From NCBI RefSeq assembly GCF_001519075.1, contig NZ_KQ954245.1, positions 372,001-436,000 on the forward strand: 64,000 bases of DNA, in the 5' to 3' direction. The number at the start of each line of letters is the position of its first letter. Within the stretch, counting starts at the first letter, position 1. This document shows positions 7,835 through 19,168 of the stretch, in pieces. A model generated the notes under the pieces. It saw only the letters and a list, made by a program, of their open reading frames with translations. It was not told the DNA's origin and ran no database searches. The stretch is from Novosphingobium fuchskuhlense (GTDB taxonomy: Bacteria > Pseudomonadota > Alphaproteobacteria > Sphingomonadales > Sphingomonadaceae). The translations under genes were made by a program, and so were the position numbers.

Positions 7835-8641
7835 ATGATCGCGCTTCCTTCCGGCCGCAGCCCCCTGCGCCTGCTCGCACTTGCCACCGCCACCGCCATT
7901 CTCGGGCTCACTGCCGGTTGTGCGGGAACCAAGGCGCGCAAGGACGTCGCCTACGTCGCACGCGATGTCGATACGCTCTATGCCGCCGCCAAGGATCGGC
8001 TCGACAAAGGCGACGCCAAACAGGCCGCAGCGCTGTTCGACGAGGTGGAGCGCCAGCATCCCTATTCGCCCTGGGCCCGCCGTGCCCAGTTGATGAGCGC
8101 GTTCAGCTACTACGCCGCTCGCGACTACCCGAAGTCGGTGCAGTCCGCGCAGCGCTTCCTCTCGATCCATCCCGGCAACAAGGATGCGCCCTACGCGTAC
8201 TATCTCGTCGCGCTGTGCTATTACGAGCAGATCAGCGACGTCACGCGCGACCAGAAGATCACCCAGCAGGCGCTGACCGCGCTTACCGAAGTGGCCCGCC
8301 GCTATCCCAATACCAGCTACGCCACCGACGCGCGGCTGAAGCTCGATCTCGTCAACGATCACCTTGCCGGCAAGGAAATGGAGATCGGCCGCTACTACCA
8401 GCGCAGCGGCAAGTGGCTGGCGGGTACCTTGCGCTTCCGCACCGTCGTCGAGAAGTACCAGCAGACCAGCCATACTCCCGAGGCGCTCTACCGGCTCGTC
8501 GAGAGCTATCTCGTGCTCGGCCTGCCCGAACAGGCCCAGAAGTCCGCTGCGGTGCTGGGCACCAACTACCCGGGCAACGAGTGGTATGAGCGCGCCTACA
8601 GGCTGATGAACGCGAAGGCGCCCGGCACGACCGCAAGCTGA
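7835..8641 (+). CDS. bamD: Outer membrane protein assembly factor BamD (lipoprotein)
   Basis: Outer-membrane lipoprotein of 268 residues, part of the BAM complex that folds beta-barrel proteins. A signal peptide ends in a lipobox L-T-A-G-C with Cys29 as the lipidated residue. TPR-like repeats fill the rest: the stretch A-A-L-F-D-E-V-E-R-Q-H-P-Y-S-P-W is the BamD hallmark, followed by A-R-R-Y-P-N-T-S-Y and Y-Q-R-S-G-K-W. In many alphaproteobacteria bamD sits directly before recN; here two minus-strand genes lie between them. Confidence 0.95.
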   Translation: MIALPSGRSPLRLLALATATAILGLTAGCAGTKARKDVAYVARDVDTLYAAAKDRLDKGDAKQAAALFDEVERQHPYSPWARRAQLMSAFSYYAARDYPKSVQSAQRFLSIHPGNKDAPYAYYLVALCYYEQISDVTRDQKITQQALTALTEVARRYPNTSYATDARLKLDLVNDHLAGKEMEIGRYYQRSGKWLAGTLRFRTVVEKYQQTSHTPEALYRLVESYLVLGLPEQAQKSAAVLGTNYPGNEWYERAYRLMNAKAPGTTAS

Positions 8642-8651
8642 ACGCGAGCGG

Positions 8652-8670
8652 GGCGGCCGGTCAGGCCGCC
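8652..8670. terminator. Hairpin at the convergent ends of bamD and the glycosyltransferase gene
   Basis: GGCGGCC (8652-8658) pairs with GGCCGCC (8664-8670) around a 5-base loop. It lies just after bamD and overlaps the last codons and stop of the minus-strand glycosyltransferase gene. It could serve as a two-way terminator, but there is no T-run, so the call is tentative. Confidence 0.4.
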
Positions 8671-9725
8671 GCGCCCATCCGGCGCGCGTGCGCTGCCTTG
8701 CCGAGTGCGTTGAGGAACTGGTCGGTAGCCGCTTCCCAGCTATAGCTCTTGCCATGCGCTGCAGCGGCCTTGCGGTCGCAGGTGAGCGCTTCGCTGATCG
8801 CTTTGGCCAGATCCTCGTCCAGTGCACCGACCGGTTGCGGGAGGGTGCCATCGGGACCCAGCCCGCCCTTGCCGACAACGTCGATGGGACCTTGGACCGG
8901 ATAGGCCGCCACTGGCAGGCCGCAGGCCATGGCTTCGATCATCACCAGCCCGAAGGTGTCCGTCCGGCTCGGAAAGACGAAGACGTCGGCGGAGCAATAG
9001 GCCTGCGCCAGCTTCGTGCCCGAAAGCGCGCCGAGGAACTTCACATGCGGGTAGCGGGCGCGCAGATGAGCCAGATCCGGCCCGTTGCCGACGACCACCT
9101 TGGTTCCCGGCACATCGGCATCGAGGAACGCGCCGAGGTTCTTCTCCACTGCGACGCGGCCGACGTTGAGCAGGATCGGGCGCGGCAGGTCGGCCAGCGC
9201 TTCGAGCGGCGTATGTCCGGGGTGGAACAGGCTTGCATCGATCCCTCGTGACCACGCCGTTGCCTGGGTCAGGCCATGGCCAACAAGCTCAGCGGCCAGT
9301 GTCGGTGTCGAAACCAGCACGGCGTGGCTGGTTGCATGGAAGCGGCGCATGATCGGCCAGAACCGGTCGGGGCTGAGACCCGTGCGCATCGCTGCATAAT
9401 CGGGGAAGCGGGTATGGAAGGCGCTGGTGAAGGGCACCCCGTTCGCCTTGCACCAGCCGCGCGCGGCCCAGCCGATGGGGCCTTCGGTGGCGATGTGGAC
9501 GATGTCCGGTGCAAACGCGCGCAGCATGCGCCGCGTGCGGAAGCGCGGCAGCATCGCCAAGCGAATCTCGCTGTACCCCGGCAAGCCGAACGTGAAGAAC
9601 TGGTTTGGGGTTACCAGCATGACCTCATGGCCGCGCGCGGTGACCTGCTCGACCGTCGTCGCCAGTGTTCGCACGACGCCGTTCACCTGCGGATGCCAGG
9701 CGTCGGTGCAAAGCGCGATCCTCAT
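8661..9725 (-). CDS. GT4-type glycosyltransferase (GT-B fold)
   Basis: Predicted membrane-associated glycosyltransferase of 354 residues that would add a sugar from a nucleotide donor to a lipid or saccharide. The N-terminus M-R-I-A-L-C-T-D-A-W-H-P-Q-V-N-G-V-V-R-T is the acceptor-domain opening of this group. The C-terminal donor domain has N-V-G-R-V-A-V-E-K-N-L and the E-x7-E type region F-G-L-V-M-I-E-A-M-A-C-G-L-P-V. The ATG at 9725 overlaps the upstream phosphoesterase stop by 4 bases (ATGA), which fixes the start and suggests translational coupling. The pairing recalls glycolipid pathways, but the acceptor is unknown. Confidence 0.88.
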   Translation of the reverse strand: MRIALCTDAWHPQVNGVVRTLATTVEQVTARGHEVMLVTPNQFFTFGLPGYSEIRLAMLPRFRTRRMLRAFAPDIVHIATEGPIGWAARGWCKANGVPFTSAFHTRFPDYAAMRTGLSPDRFWPIMRRFHATSHAVLVSTPTLAAELVGHGLTQATAWSRGIDASLFHPGHTPLEALADLPRPILLNVGRVAVEKNLGAFLDADVPGTKVVVGNGPDLAHLRARYPHVKFLGALSGTKLAQAYCSADVFVFPSRTDTFGLVMIEAMACGLPVAAYPVQGPIDVVGKGGLGPDGTLPQPVGALDEDLAKAISEALTCDRKAAAAHGKSYSWEAATDQFLNALGKAAHARRMGAAA

Positions 9726-10636
9726 GCGTCTTCCTTGGCAACTTGCGCACGGTCGGCCGTGGCTGCCTTGGCGGTCCTCGCTGTGGCTTCCTCGAAGCAG
9801 ATCGCGGCCCAGTCGATGATCGAGATCTCGCCCGCGTGGTCCTCGACCAGCGCGGTGCAACTTTCGACCCAGTCGCCGTCGTTGTAGTAGGTCACCTCGC
9901 CAATCTGGCGGATTTCCGCGCAGTGGATGTGGCCGCAGACCACGCCGTCGACATCCATGTCGCGCGCGGCATGAGCGACCGCCTCTTCGAACGCCCAGAC
10001 GAACTGGACCGCATTCTTCACGCGCTTCTTGAGGTAGGCGGACAGCGACCAGTAGGGCAGCTTGAACCAGCGGCGGACCTTGTTGAACCAGCGGTTGGCG
10101 CGCAGCAGGAAGGCGTAGGCCTGATCGCCGAGGAAGGCGAGCCAGCGCGCATAAAGCACCACCCCGTCGAACTTGTCGCCATGCGTCACCAGAAGGCGGC
10201 GACCATCCGCCGTCTCATGGATCGCCTCGAGCGCGATTTCGACCCCGCCGAAGCTCATACCCGCATAAGGGCGCAGCATCTCGTCATGGTTGCCCGCGAT
10301 CAGCACCACACGGGTGCCGCGGTGCGCCATCTTGAGCACGCGGCGAACCACTTCGTTGTGGGCATCGGGCCAGTACCAGCCACGCGACAGGCGCCAGCCG
10401 TCGACGATGTCGCCGACAAGGTACAGCGTCTCGCACTCGATCGAGGCGAGGAAATCGAGCAGCATGTCCGCGTTGCAGCCACGTGTGCCGAGGTGGATGT
10501 CCGAGACCCACACCGTGCGCACCTTGCGCTTGGGGCGGAAACCACGCGGCTCGGGCAGATCGAGCCATGCCGGGATGGACTTGGCGATTTCATTGACGGC
10601 GGGGGAAGTACCCCAGGCTTGTTCGCGGCGGGTCAT
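9722..10636 (-). CDS. LpxH-like metallophosphoesterase (UDP-2,3-diacylglucosamine diphosphatase family)
   Basis: Calcineurin-type phosphoesterase of 304 residues. All metal-site motifs are present: D46-x-H48 (S-D-I-H-L-G), G-D76 (V-G-D-I-V-D-G), G-N116-H117-D118-E, H152 (T-H-G-D) and G-H236-x-H238. It matches the COG2908 group annotated as UDP-2,3-diacylglucosamine pyrophosphatases but is longer than E. coli LpxH (about 240), with roughly 30 extra residues at the N-terminus. It is the first gene of a pair with the glycosyltransferase. It might act in lipid A synthesis or remove phosphate from another glycolipid precursor; the true substrate is uncertain. Confidence 0.85.
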   Translation of the reverse strand: MTRREQAWGTSPAVNEIAKSIPAWLDLPEPRGFRPKRKVRTVWVSDIHLGTRGCNADMLLDFLASIECETLYLVGDIVDGWRLSRGWYWPDAHNEVVRRVLKMAHRGTRVVLIAGNHDEMLRPYAGMSFGGVEIALEAIHETADGRRLLVTHGDKFDGVVLYARWLAFLGDQAYAFLLRANRWFNKVRRWFKLPYWSLSAYLKKRVKNAVQFVWAFEEAVAHAARDMDVDGVVCGHIHCAEIRQIGEVTYYNDGDWVESCTALVEDHAGEISIIDWAAICFEEATARTAKAATADRAQVAKEDA

Positions 10637-10675
10637 TGCGAACCCCTTATTCCAGTTTGATAACTGAGCCGAATC

Positions 10676-10727
10676 GCTGTCACAATCTCGTTTCGTTCAC
10701 ATGGCACTATGTCACTCGGCTGTCACA
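10676..10727. promoter_or_regulatory. Direct repeats GCTGTCACA in the divergent lpxH-like/recN promoter region
   Basis: GCTGTCACA occurs at 10676-10684 and again at 10719-10727, 43 bases apart (about four helical turns), between the divergent phosphoesterase and recN genes. A TTGATA...CACAAT pair with 18-base spacing overlaps the first copy and could be a recN-directed promoter. The regulator is unknown. Confidence 0.35.
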
Positions 10728-10747
10728 TAGGGGCCATTTTGCCCAAT

Positions 10748-10756
10748 TTATCCACA
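10748..10756 (+). promoter_or_regulatory. Consensus DnaA box (TTATCCACA)
   Basis: TTATCCACA at 10748-10756 is an exact match to the high-affinity DnaA-binding consensus TTATNCACA, about 55 bases before the recN start. Only one box is present and there is no AT-rich unwinding region, so this is not an origin. It may be a DnaA-responsive promoter element or chance. Confidence 0.5.
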
Positions 10757-10809
10757 GAATGATCAACAAGGTGACAAGGGGCGGGTGTAGCCGGTAAGGA
10801 TCATCGACA

Positions 10810-12482
10810 ATGCTCACGGGCCTCGCCATCCGCAACGTCGTCCTCATCGAGGCACTGGACCTGTCGTTCGGGCGCGGCCTTGGTGTGCTGACCGGCGAGA
10901 CCGGCGCGGGCAAGTCGATCCTGCTGGATTCGCTGGGGCTTGTGCTGGGTGATCGCGCGGACGGTGGGCTGATCCGGGCAGGCGCCGACGAAGCGAGCGT
11001 GACCGCAACATTCGAGTTCGCGCAGTTGCCTGCGGCGCTGGGGGCGGCGCTGGCAGAAGCTGAGATTTCCGTCGAAACGGGCGAGCCCCTCATCATCCGC
11101 CGCCGCCTGCGCGCCGAAGCGGGAAACGCCGTCGGCAGCCGCGCTTTTGTCAACGACCAGCCCGTCAGCGTCGCGCTGCTGCGCGAGCTTGCCCGCAGCC
11201 TTGTCGAACTGCACGGCCAGCACGACGATCGCGGCCTCGTCAATGCGCGCGGCCACCGGGCGCTGCTCGACCGCTATGCGCGCGCAGAGGCAAGCGATGT
11301 GGCCGCCGCGTGGGAGCGCTGGCGCGCGGCCGAGACCGCACTGACGGCTGCGCGGGACAGGCTCGCGGCTGCCGCAGCTGAGCAGGACCTGCTCGTGGCC
11401 CATCTCGCCGAACTCGCTCTGCTGGCACCGGAAGTAGGGGAGGAGGATGAGCTGGCCGGGCAGCGCGCGGCGATGCAGAAGGGCGAGCGCCTGTCCGGCG
11501 ATCTGGCCGAACTCCAGCACCTCTGGACGGGATCGGATTCAGCCCTGGCCTCGCTGCGCAGCGCCTCGCGCCGGCTTGACCGGATTGCCCATGAACATCC
11601 GCTGCTCACCGAGGCGCTCGAAGCGCTTGACCGCGCAGTGATCGAGGCAAGCGAAGCCGAGGACAAGCTGGGCCGCGCGGCAGAGGCGCTGTCCCACGAT
11701 CCCATGCTTCTCGACCGGATCGAAACCCGCCTGTTCGATTTGCGTGCCGCCGGTCGCAAGCACGGCTGCACGGTCGACGAACTGCCCGCGCGCATGATCG
11801 AGATGCGCGCCGCACTCGACCGGATCGAGGGCGGCGAGGCGGCCATCGCCGATCTCGATCGCGCGGCGCAGGACGCCGGCCTCGACTACCGCGCCAAGGC
11901 TGAGAGCCTTTCCGTGGCGCGGGCCGAGGCGGCGCGACGGCTTGATGCGGCGGTCGCTGCGGAGCTGGCGCCCCTCAAGCTCGACGCTGCCCGTTTCCGC
12001 ACCGCCGTGGTGCGCCAGCCGGAAGACCGCTGGGGTCCGCACGGTGTCGATGCGGCCGAATTCCTGATCTCCACCAACCCCGGCGCGGATTTCGCCCCTC
12101 TCGCCAAGATCGCCTCGGGCGGGGAACTCTCGCGCTTCATCCTCGCGCTCAAGGTGGCGCTTGCCGAAGAGGGCGGCGCGGCCACGGTGATCTTCGACGA
12201 GATCGACCGCGGCGTCGGCGGCGCGGTGGCCAGCGCCATCGGTGAGCGCCTTGCCCGGCTTGCGGAAGGCGGCCAGCTGCTCGCGGTGACCCACAGCCCG
12301 CAAGTCGCCGCGCGTGGGACCGCGCATTATCTGATCGCCAAGTCCTCGGAAGGCACCGTCACGCGCACGTCCGTCCGCCAGCTTGACGGGGCAGGGCGGC
12401 AGGAGGAAATCGCCCGCATGCTGTCTGGTGCGGAGATCACGCCGGAGGCGCGCGCACAGGCCGAACGCCTGCTTGAACAGGC

Positions 12483-12486
<4 letters not shown>
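10810..12486 (+). CDS. recN: DNA repair protein RecN
   Basis: SMC-like ATPase of 558 residues that acts at double-strand breaks. The N-terminal ATP-binding lobe has Walker A G-E-T-G-A-G-K35-S. A long heptad-rich coiled-coil region fills roughly residues 150-370. The C-terminal lobe has the signature A-S-G-G-E-L-S-R-F and Walker B V-I-F-D-E-I-D-R-G-V-G-G near residue 460, followed by H-S-P-Q-V-A-A. I see no typical alphaproteobacterial LexA box (GTTC-N7-GTTC) upstream. The next gene overlaps its stop by 4 bases. Confidence 0.96.
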
Positions 12487-15241
<2,755 letters not shown>

Positions 15242-15251
15242 GGGACGGTCT

Positions 15252-15557
15252 ATGCTTCTGATGATGGCTGCGGCTGCACTGATGACATCCACCCCGACCG
15301 AAGCGCGGGTGCGCCGCGAACTCCACGCGGCACCGCGCCCTCTGCGGGCGTTCCTGGTACGGCGCGCCGGATGCAACCACTGGGGCGGCGAGGAAGGCTA
15401 TGATGCCGAGCGCGCGGCCCAGATCACTGATGCGGCGCGCAAACTGCGCTGCGACCGCATCGAAGCCGATGAAAAGCGCATCAAGCGCCAGTACGCCAAG
15501 TCGCGCCGCGTGCGCTGGCTGCTCGCTGCAACCCGCGATTGGGACACCTTGCCATGA
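15252..15557 (+). CDS. Small predicted secreted protein of unknown function
   Basis: A 101-residue protein I do not recognise. Residues 1-18 form a short hydrophobic signal-like segment (M-L-L-M-M-A-A-A-A-L-M), followed by a strongly basic and acidic mature part with the motif A-G-C-N-H-W-G-G-E-E and two cysteines (about 41 and 67). It starts 10 bases after ligA and its stop overlaps the CinA-like start (ATGA), which argues that it is a real gene in the ligA operon. Confidence 0.7.
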   Translation: MLLMMAAAALMTSTPTEARVRRELHAAPRPLRAFLVRRAGCNHWGGEEGYDAERAAQITDAARKLRCDRIEADEKRIKRQYAKSRRVRWLLAATRDWDTLP

Positions 15558-16048
15558 CCTTTGAAGACCTTGCCCCGATCGGCATCGAAGCCGGAAAACT
15601 CCTCAAGGCGAAAGGCCAGTCGGTTGCCGTTGTCGATGGCGCGACCGGAGGGCTGATATCCGCCGCGCTGCTCGCGATGCCGGGGGCCTCGGCCTACTAC
15701 CGCGGCGGCGGTGTCATCTACACGCTGAAAGGCCGCCGCATGGTGCTGGGGCACGAACCCGGCAGCTTGCGCGGGCTGACGTCTGCAACCGAAGCCTATG
15801 CCCTCGCGCAGGCGCGCCTCATCCGGACACGCTATGAAAGCGACTGGGGCGTGGCGGAAACCGGAGCGGCGGGGCCCGGTGTCCATCCGCTCGGCGTCGC
15901 CTCCGGCACCAGCGCAGCGGCGGTGGTCGGGCCGGATTATGAAGCGGCGCTGGTGATCGAGACGGGCCATGACGACCGCCTCGCCAACATGATCGCCTTC
16001 ACCCGCAATGCACTCCAGCTTCTCGTCAGCGGCCTGAACGCCGCCTGA
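15554..16048 (+). CDS. CinA-like protein (nicotinamide-nucleotide amidohydrolase domain), active site altered
   Basis: 164 residues matching the single-domain PncC/CinA C-terminal family, which deamidates nicotinamide mononucleotide. Fold signatures are present: T-G-G-L-I-S-A-A-L-L, and E-T-G-A-A-G-P. However, the family's E-S-C-T-G-G is D28-G-A-T31-G-G here, and the usual A-G-P-x-G-G...K-P-V-G-T loop is replaced by A-G-P-G-V-H-P-L-G-V. The protein may be inactive or act on something else. Its 3' end overlaps the convergent prmA by 23 bases. Confidence 0.8.
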   Translation: MTFEDLAPIGIEAGKLLKAKGQSVAVVDGATGGLISAALLAMPGASAYYRGGGVIYTLKGRRMVLGHEPGSLRGLTSATEAYALAQARLIRTRYESDWGVAETGAAGPGVHPLGVASGTSAAAVVGPDYEAALVIETGHDDRLANMIAFTRNALQLLVSGLNAA

Positions 16049-16925
16049 GCCACAGGATCGACCAGTTGCCGCGGCTCATCCGTGCGCGCAGCGAAAAGCC
16101 GGCGCGGGTGTAGGCGCTGCGAACGGTCCGCTCCTGCGCCGTCAGCAGTCCGGCCAGCAGAACGCTCCCGCCCGGTGCCACGGCCTTGCGGAAATCGGGC
16201 GCCAGTTCGGCCAATGGTCCCGCCAGAATATTGGCGATGAGCAGATCATAGGGCGCGGCGGCACGCAGCAGCGGATGCTCCATGCCCGGCGCGATCACCA
16301 TCGCGAGCTTGCCGGGACCATCACCCAAGGCGATGCCGTTCAGCGCCGCATTCTCCGCCACGACCGGCCCGCAGACCGCATCGATATCGCTCGCCGTCGC
16401 GCGTGCGCGCGGCCACAGATGCAGCGCTGCAAAGGCGAGCAGGCCCGTGCCCGTGCCGATATCGGCAAGGTTGCGCACCATGAGGCCTTGCGCCTTGATA
16501 TGCGCAAGCATCGCGAGGCAGCCCGAAGTCGTCTCGTGGTGTCCGGTGCCGAAGGCCTGGCTGGCCGGAATCACGAAGTCCCGCAGGCCGGGCACCGGCG
16601 GATGGTCCGGGGTACGGACATGGAATGGCCCTTCGGTGAAGGGTTCGACATTGTGCTGGCTGAGCGTAACCCAGTCGGCATCAGCCAGTTCCTCGATGAT
16701 CAGCTTCGGCGCGCCATCGGCAAACAGCGCCGCGATGGCGGCCTTGTCTGCAGCGGTTGGCTTGCGCTCCAGCCATGCTTCGAGCTGCCATGCATCGGGC
16801 TGCGCAGGATCGCTCTGCCCGCCGCCGAGCACGATGGAGAAATCCCAGTCCTCGGCATCTTCATGCGCCAGAAGCGCGGCGCGCACCACGTCAGCCCGGG
16901 CGCGGATGGTGATCTTCCAGCTCAC
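16026..16925 (-). CDS. prmA: Ribosomal protein L11 methyltransferase
   Basis: SAM-dependent methyltransferase of 299 residues that methylates ribosomal protein L11. The catalytic domain has A-F-G-T-G-H-H-E-T-T, the PrmA signature, then the SAM loop D-I-G-T-G-T-G-L-L and the later motif L-L-I-A-N-I-L-A-G-P-L, in which N-I-L is typical. The start is a GTG at 16925 that overlaps the upstream beta-lactamase stop by 4 bases (GTGA). Confidence 0.94.
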   Translation of the reverse strand: MSWKITIRARADVVRAALLAHEDAEDWDFSIVLGGGQSDPAQPDAWQLEAWLERKPTAADKAAIAALFADGAPKLIIEELADADWVTLSQHNVEPFTEGPFHVRTPDHPPVPGLRDFVIPASQAFGTGHHETTSGCLAMLAHIKAQGLMVRNLADIGTGTGLLAFAALHLWPRARATASDIDAVCGPVVAENAALNGIALGDGPGKLAMVIAPGMEHPLLRAAAPYDLLIANILAGPLAELAPDFRKAVAPGGSVLLAGLLTAQERTVRSAYTRAGFSLRARMSRGNWSILWLRRRSGR

Positions 16926-17836
16926 TTCGCGGTTTCCTTCGCCAGTTGGGCATCGAGCCCCTTGCGGCCCTTGGCGGCGTAGGCGCGGCAGGCGTCCTGC
17001 GGCGCAAGCGGCTCCTGGCCCTGCATCCGCTCGAACAGGTTGCTCACCGAGGGGTGCGGCGTCACCAGAATGCCGCAGCGCCGGGCCGCGATGGCCGCGA
17101 AAGTGCGGCGGAACCGGGCGACGACCTCGGGATGATCGGTGAAGCGATAGGGCGGGGCGGCCAGCGCGGAAATGCTGTCGACATAGCTCACCGTGCGGCA
17201 ACGCTTGTCGGCGCAGCTTTGCCAGCTCCAGCTGGTCGAGCCGGTGGTATGTCCCGGCGTTGCCGACATGACGAGCCGCACGGGGCCGACCCGGATGACC
17301 GAGCCCGGCGTGACGATGCGGTCGGTCTTAACCGGCGCGAAGGGGTGGTCCTTGAGCACGCCGAACTGCGAATCTGCGGGATCGGGTGCGCCGGTCTGGG
17401 CAATCCGCGCCGCGGGGGCGCTGAGTGCGACCCTGGCGCCGGTCGCCTTCTGCAGGGCCGCGAGCCCGCCGACATGGTCGAAATGCTCGTGGCTGCTCAC
17501 GATCCAGCGGATATCCTCCGGCCGGAAACCCAGCGCGCGGATATTGGCAAGAATCGCGGGAACCGCCTGATCGGTTGCGCTGTCGACCAGAACATGGCCC
17601 TGCGGCGAGGTCACCAGCAGGACGCTGACCGTGCATGTGCCGACATAGAACGTGTTGCCATAAAGCCGGGCGGGTGGGGCGGGGGCGGAGAAGTCCTCCG
17701 TATCGCCGCACTGCTTGACCAGCGCCTGCGTGGCCGCACGGTCCGGTCCGGCGGAGGCGGGCCTCGCGTGAACGACGGCCGGGGCCAGCGCGAGCGCCAG
17801 CGCGGCGAGCGCCCTAGCGGACAAAGCTGGCTCCAT
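16922..17836 (-). CDS. Subclass B3 metallo-beta-lactamase (putative)
   Basis: Predicted secreted zinc hydrolase of 304 residues, with a signal peptide ending near residue 24 (V-V-H-A). All six B3 zinc ligands are present: H116-x-H118-x-D120-H121 (S-S-H-E-H-F-D-H), H196 (T-P-G-H-T-T) and H261 (T-P-H-P). The Ser pair D-S221-I-S223 after the second ligand is also B3-like, and there is no Cys ligand of the B1/B2 type. Sphingomonads are known to carry chromosomal B3 enzymes. It overlaps the SDR gene by 23 bases and prmA by 4. Substrate range, and whether it confers resistance, cannot be read from sequence. Confidence 0.88.
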   Translation of the reverse strand: MEPALSARALAALALALAPAVVHARPASAGPDRAATQALVKQCGDTEDFSAPAPPARLYGNTFYVGTCTVSVLLVTSPQGHVLVDSATDQAVPAILANIRALGFRPEDIRWIVSSHEHFDHVGGLAALQKATGARVALSAPAARIAQTGAPDPADSQFGVLKDHPFAPVKTDRIVTPGSVIRVGPVRLVMSATPGHTTGSTSWSWQSCADKRCRTVSYVDSISALAAPPYRFTDHPEVVARFRRTFAAIAARRCGILVTPHPSVSNLFERMQGQEPLAPQDACRAYAAKGRKGLDAQLAKETAK

Positions 17837-18527
17837 TGGCGTCGATCACCGCGCCCGTCATGCTTGGCGGCGCATCGAGCGCGCAGAACACGCCGATGGC
17901 GGCGATTTCCTCCGGCGTTGCCACTCGGCCCAGCGGAATGTCGGCAAGCAGGCCCGCGCCGCCGCGGCTTGCAAGGTAATCCCCCGCCATGTCCGTATCG
18001 GTGAAGCCCGGTGTCACCGCAAAGCTCAGGATCCCTTGCGCGGCATATCCGCGTGCGATGGTCTTGTGCATCGCGATCATCCCGCCCTTGGCCGCAGCAT
18101 AGTGCCAGTGCGCAGGCGAATCTCCCCGGTAGGCCGCCCGGCTCGCCACATGGACAAACCGTCCGCCCACACCGCGCGCCTGCCAGTGGCGGACGGCAAG
18201 GCGTGAGAGTTGTGCGGCAGAAGTCAGATTGATCCGTAGCGTCTCTTCCCAGCCATCCAGCCAGGCGATGTCCGAGCTGTCGATGGGATTGGCGGCAAAA
18301 AGACCGGCATTGTTGACCAGAATGTCGATGGCACCACCCGCGGCCGCCAGCGCTTCCTCCCACAGCATTTCCGCCGCCGCCGGTTCGCCAAGGTCTGCGC
18401 CGAGGATGCCCGGAGCAGCCTTGCGGCCATGGCGGATGACGGCGGCCCCGCGCGCGGCCAGCGCGTCTGCAAGGGTGGCTCCGATGCCCCGGGTCGAGCC
18501 GGTGACAAGAATGACAGGTGCTTTCAT
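17814..18527 (-). CDS. SDR-family NAD(P)-dependent oxidoreductase
   Basis: Classical short-chain dehydrogenase of 237 residues. It has the nucleotide-binding T-G-S-T-R-G-I-G at the very N-terminus, N-N-A-G, the catalytic Ser in H-V-A-S-R-A-A-Y, and Y-A-A-A-K. The start is ATG 18527; longer in-frame starts up to 18665 add residues not seen in the family. It is the first gene of an overlapping minus-strand run with the B3 lactamase and prmA. The substrate is unknown; the family includes 3-oxoacyl-ACP reductases. Confidence 0.88.
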   Translation of the reverse strand: MKAPVILVTGSTRGIGATLADALAARGAAVIRHGRKAAPGILGADLGEPAAAEMLWEEALAAAGGAIDILVNNAGLFAANPIDSSDIAWLDGWEETLRINLTSAAQLSRLAVRHWQARGVGGRFVHVASRAAYRGDSPAHWHYAAAKGGMIAMHKTIARGYAAQGILSFAVTPGFTDTDMAGDYLASRGGAGLLADIPLGRVATPEEIAAIGVFCALDAPPSMTGAVIDANGASFVR

Positions 18528-18697
18528 GATCCCGCGCTCTACCAGTGATTGGGGCCGCTGCAACAGGGCCAGAAACATGGCACGCGCGATTGCCCTACCG
18601 CGACGGTTGCACCGGACCACTTTTGGGCTAATACGAATCGCGATCACGCCGTGCTTCAAAGGCATGGCATTTTTGGCTAATTATTTGAGGGGGTTCT

Positions 18698-19123
18698 ATG
18701 GCGCAGGCGCGCGGGCCACGGCCACTTTCGCCGCATCTCGAAATCTGGCGCTGGGGTCCGGCGATGCTGGTCTCCATCCTGCACCGCATCACCGGCAACG
18801 GCCTGGCGTTTGCCGGCCTCGGCCTGCTGCTGTGGTGGGTAGGTGCGCTTGCGGGTGGTCCGGCCAGCTACCAGACCTTTCTCGACTGGGTCTGGCTCGC
18901 GCCGACGCCAGGCCTGCAGAGCGTCACCGCCATTCTCGGCAAGATCGTCCTCGTCGGCCTGACCTGGGCCTTCTTCCAGCACATGGCTACCGGCATCCGC
19001 CACTTCGTGCTCGATATCGGTGCTGGCTACGAGCTTGAGGCCAATGCCCGTTGGTCTTCGCTGACGATCCTGTTCTCGGTCGCCGCCACCAGCGTGTTCT
19101 GGGCCTTCGTGCTGCTGCGCTGA
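18698..19123 (+). CDS. sdhC: Succinate dehydrogenase cytochrome b556 subunit
   Basis: Membrane anchor of complex II, 141 residues with three hydrophobic helices. The N-terminal R-P-L-S-P-H-L-x-I-W and S-I-L-H-R-I-T-G-N-G are the SdhC signature (quinone-site Ser and Arg). H-M-A-T-G-I-R-H provides the heme b ligand. The ATG follows a TGAGGGGG site. It heads the sdhC-sdhD-sdhA block. Confidence 0.95.
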   Translation: MAQARGPRPLSPHLEIWRWGPAMLVSILHRITGNGLAFAGLGLLLWWVGALAGGPASYQTFLDWVWLAPTPGLQSVTAILGKIVLVGLTWAFFQHMATGIRHFVLDIGAGYELEANARWSSLTILFSVAATSVFWAFVLLR

Positions 19124-19168
19124 TCCATTCCACCGATCCTGCGATCCATACCCTTTCAAGGACATCTC

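Noticed and set aside
10748..10756. Possible replication origin at the DnaA box.
   Set aside because: Only one box is present, with no AT-rich unwinding region and no dnaA, hemE or parAB neighbours.
10637..10809. Possible LexA box upstream of recN.
   Set aside because: I found no GTTC-N7-GTTC pair or its complement in the gap.
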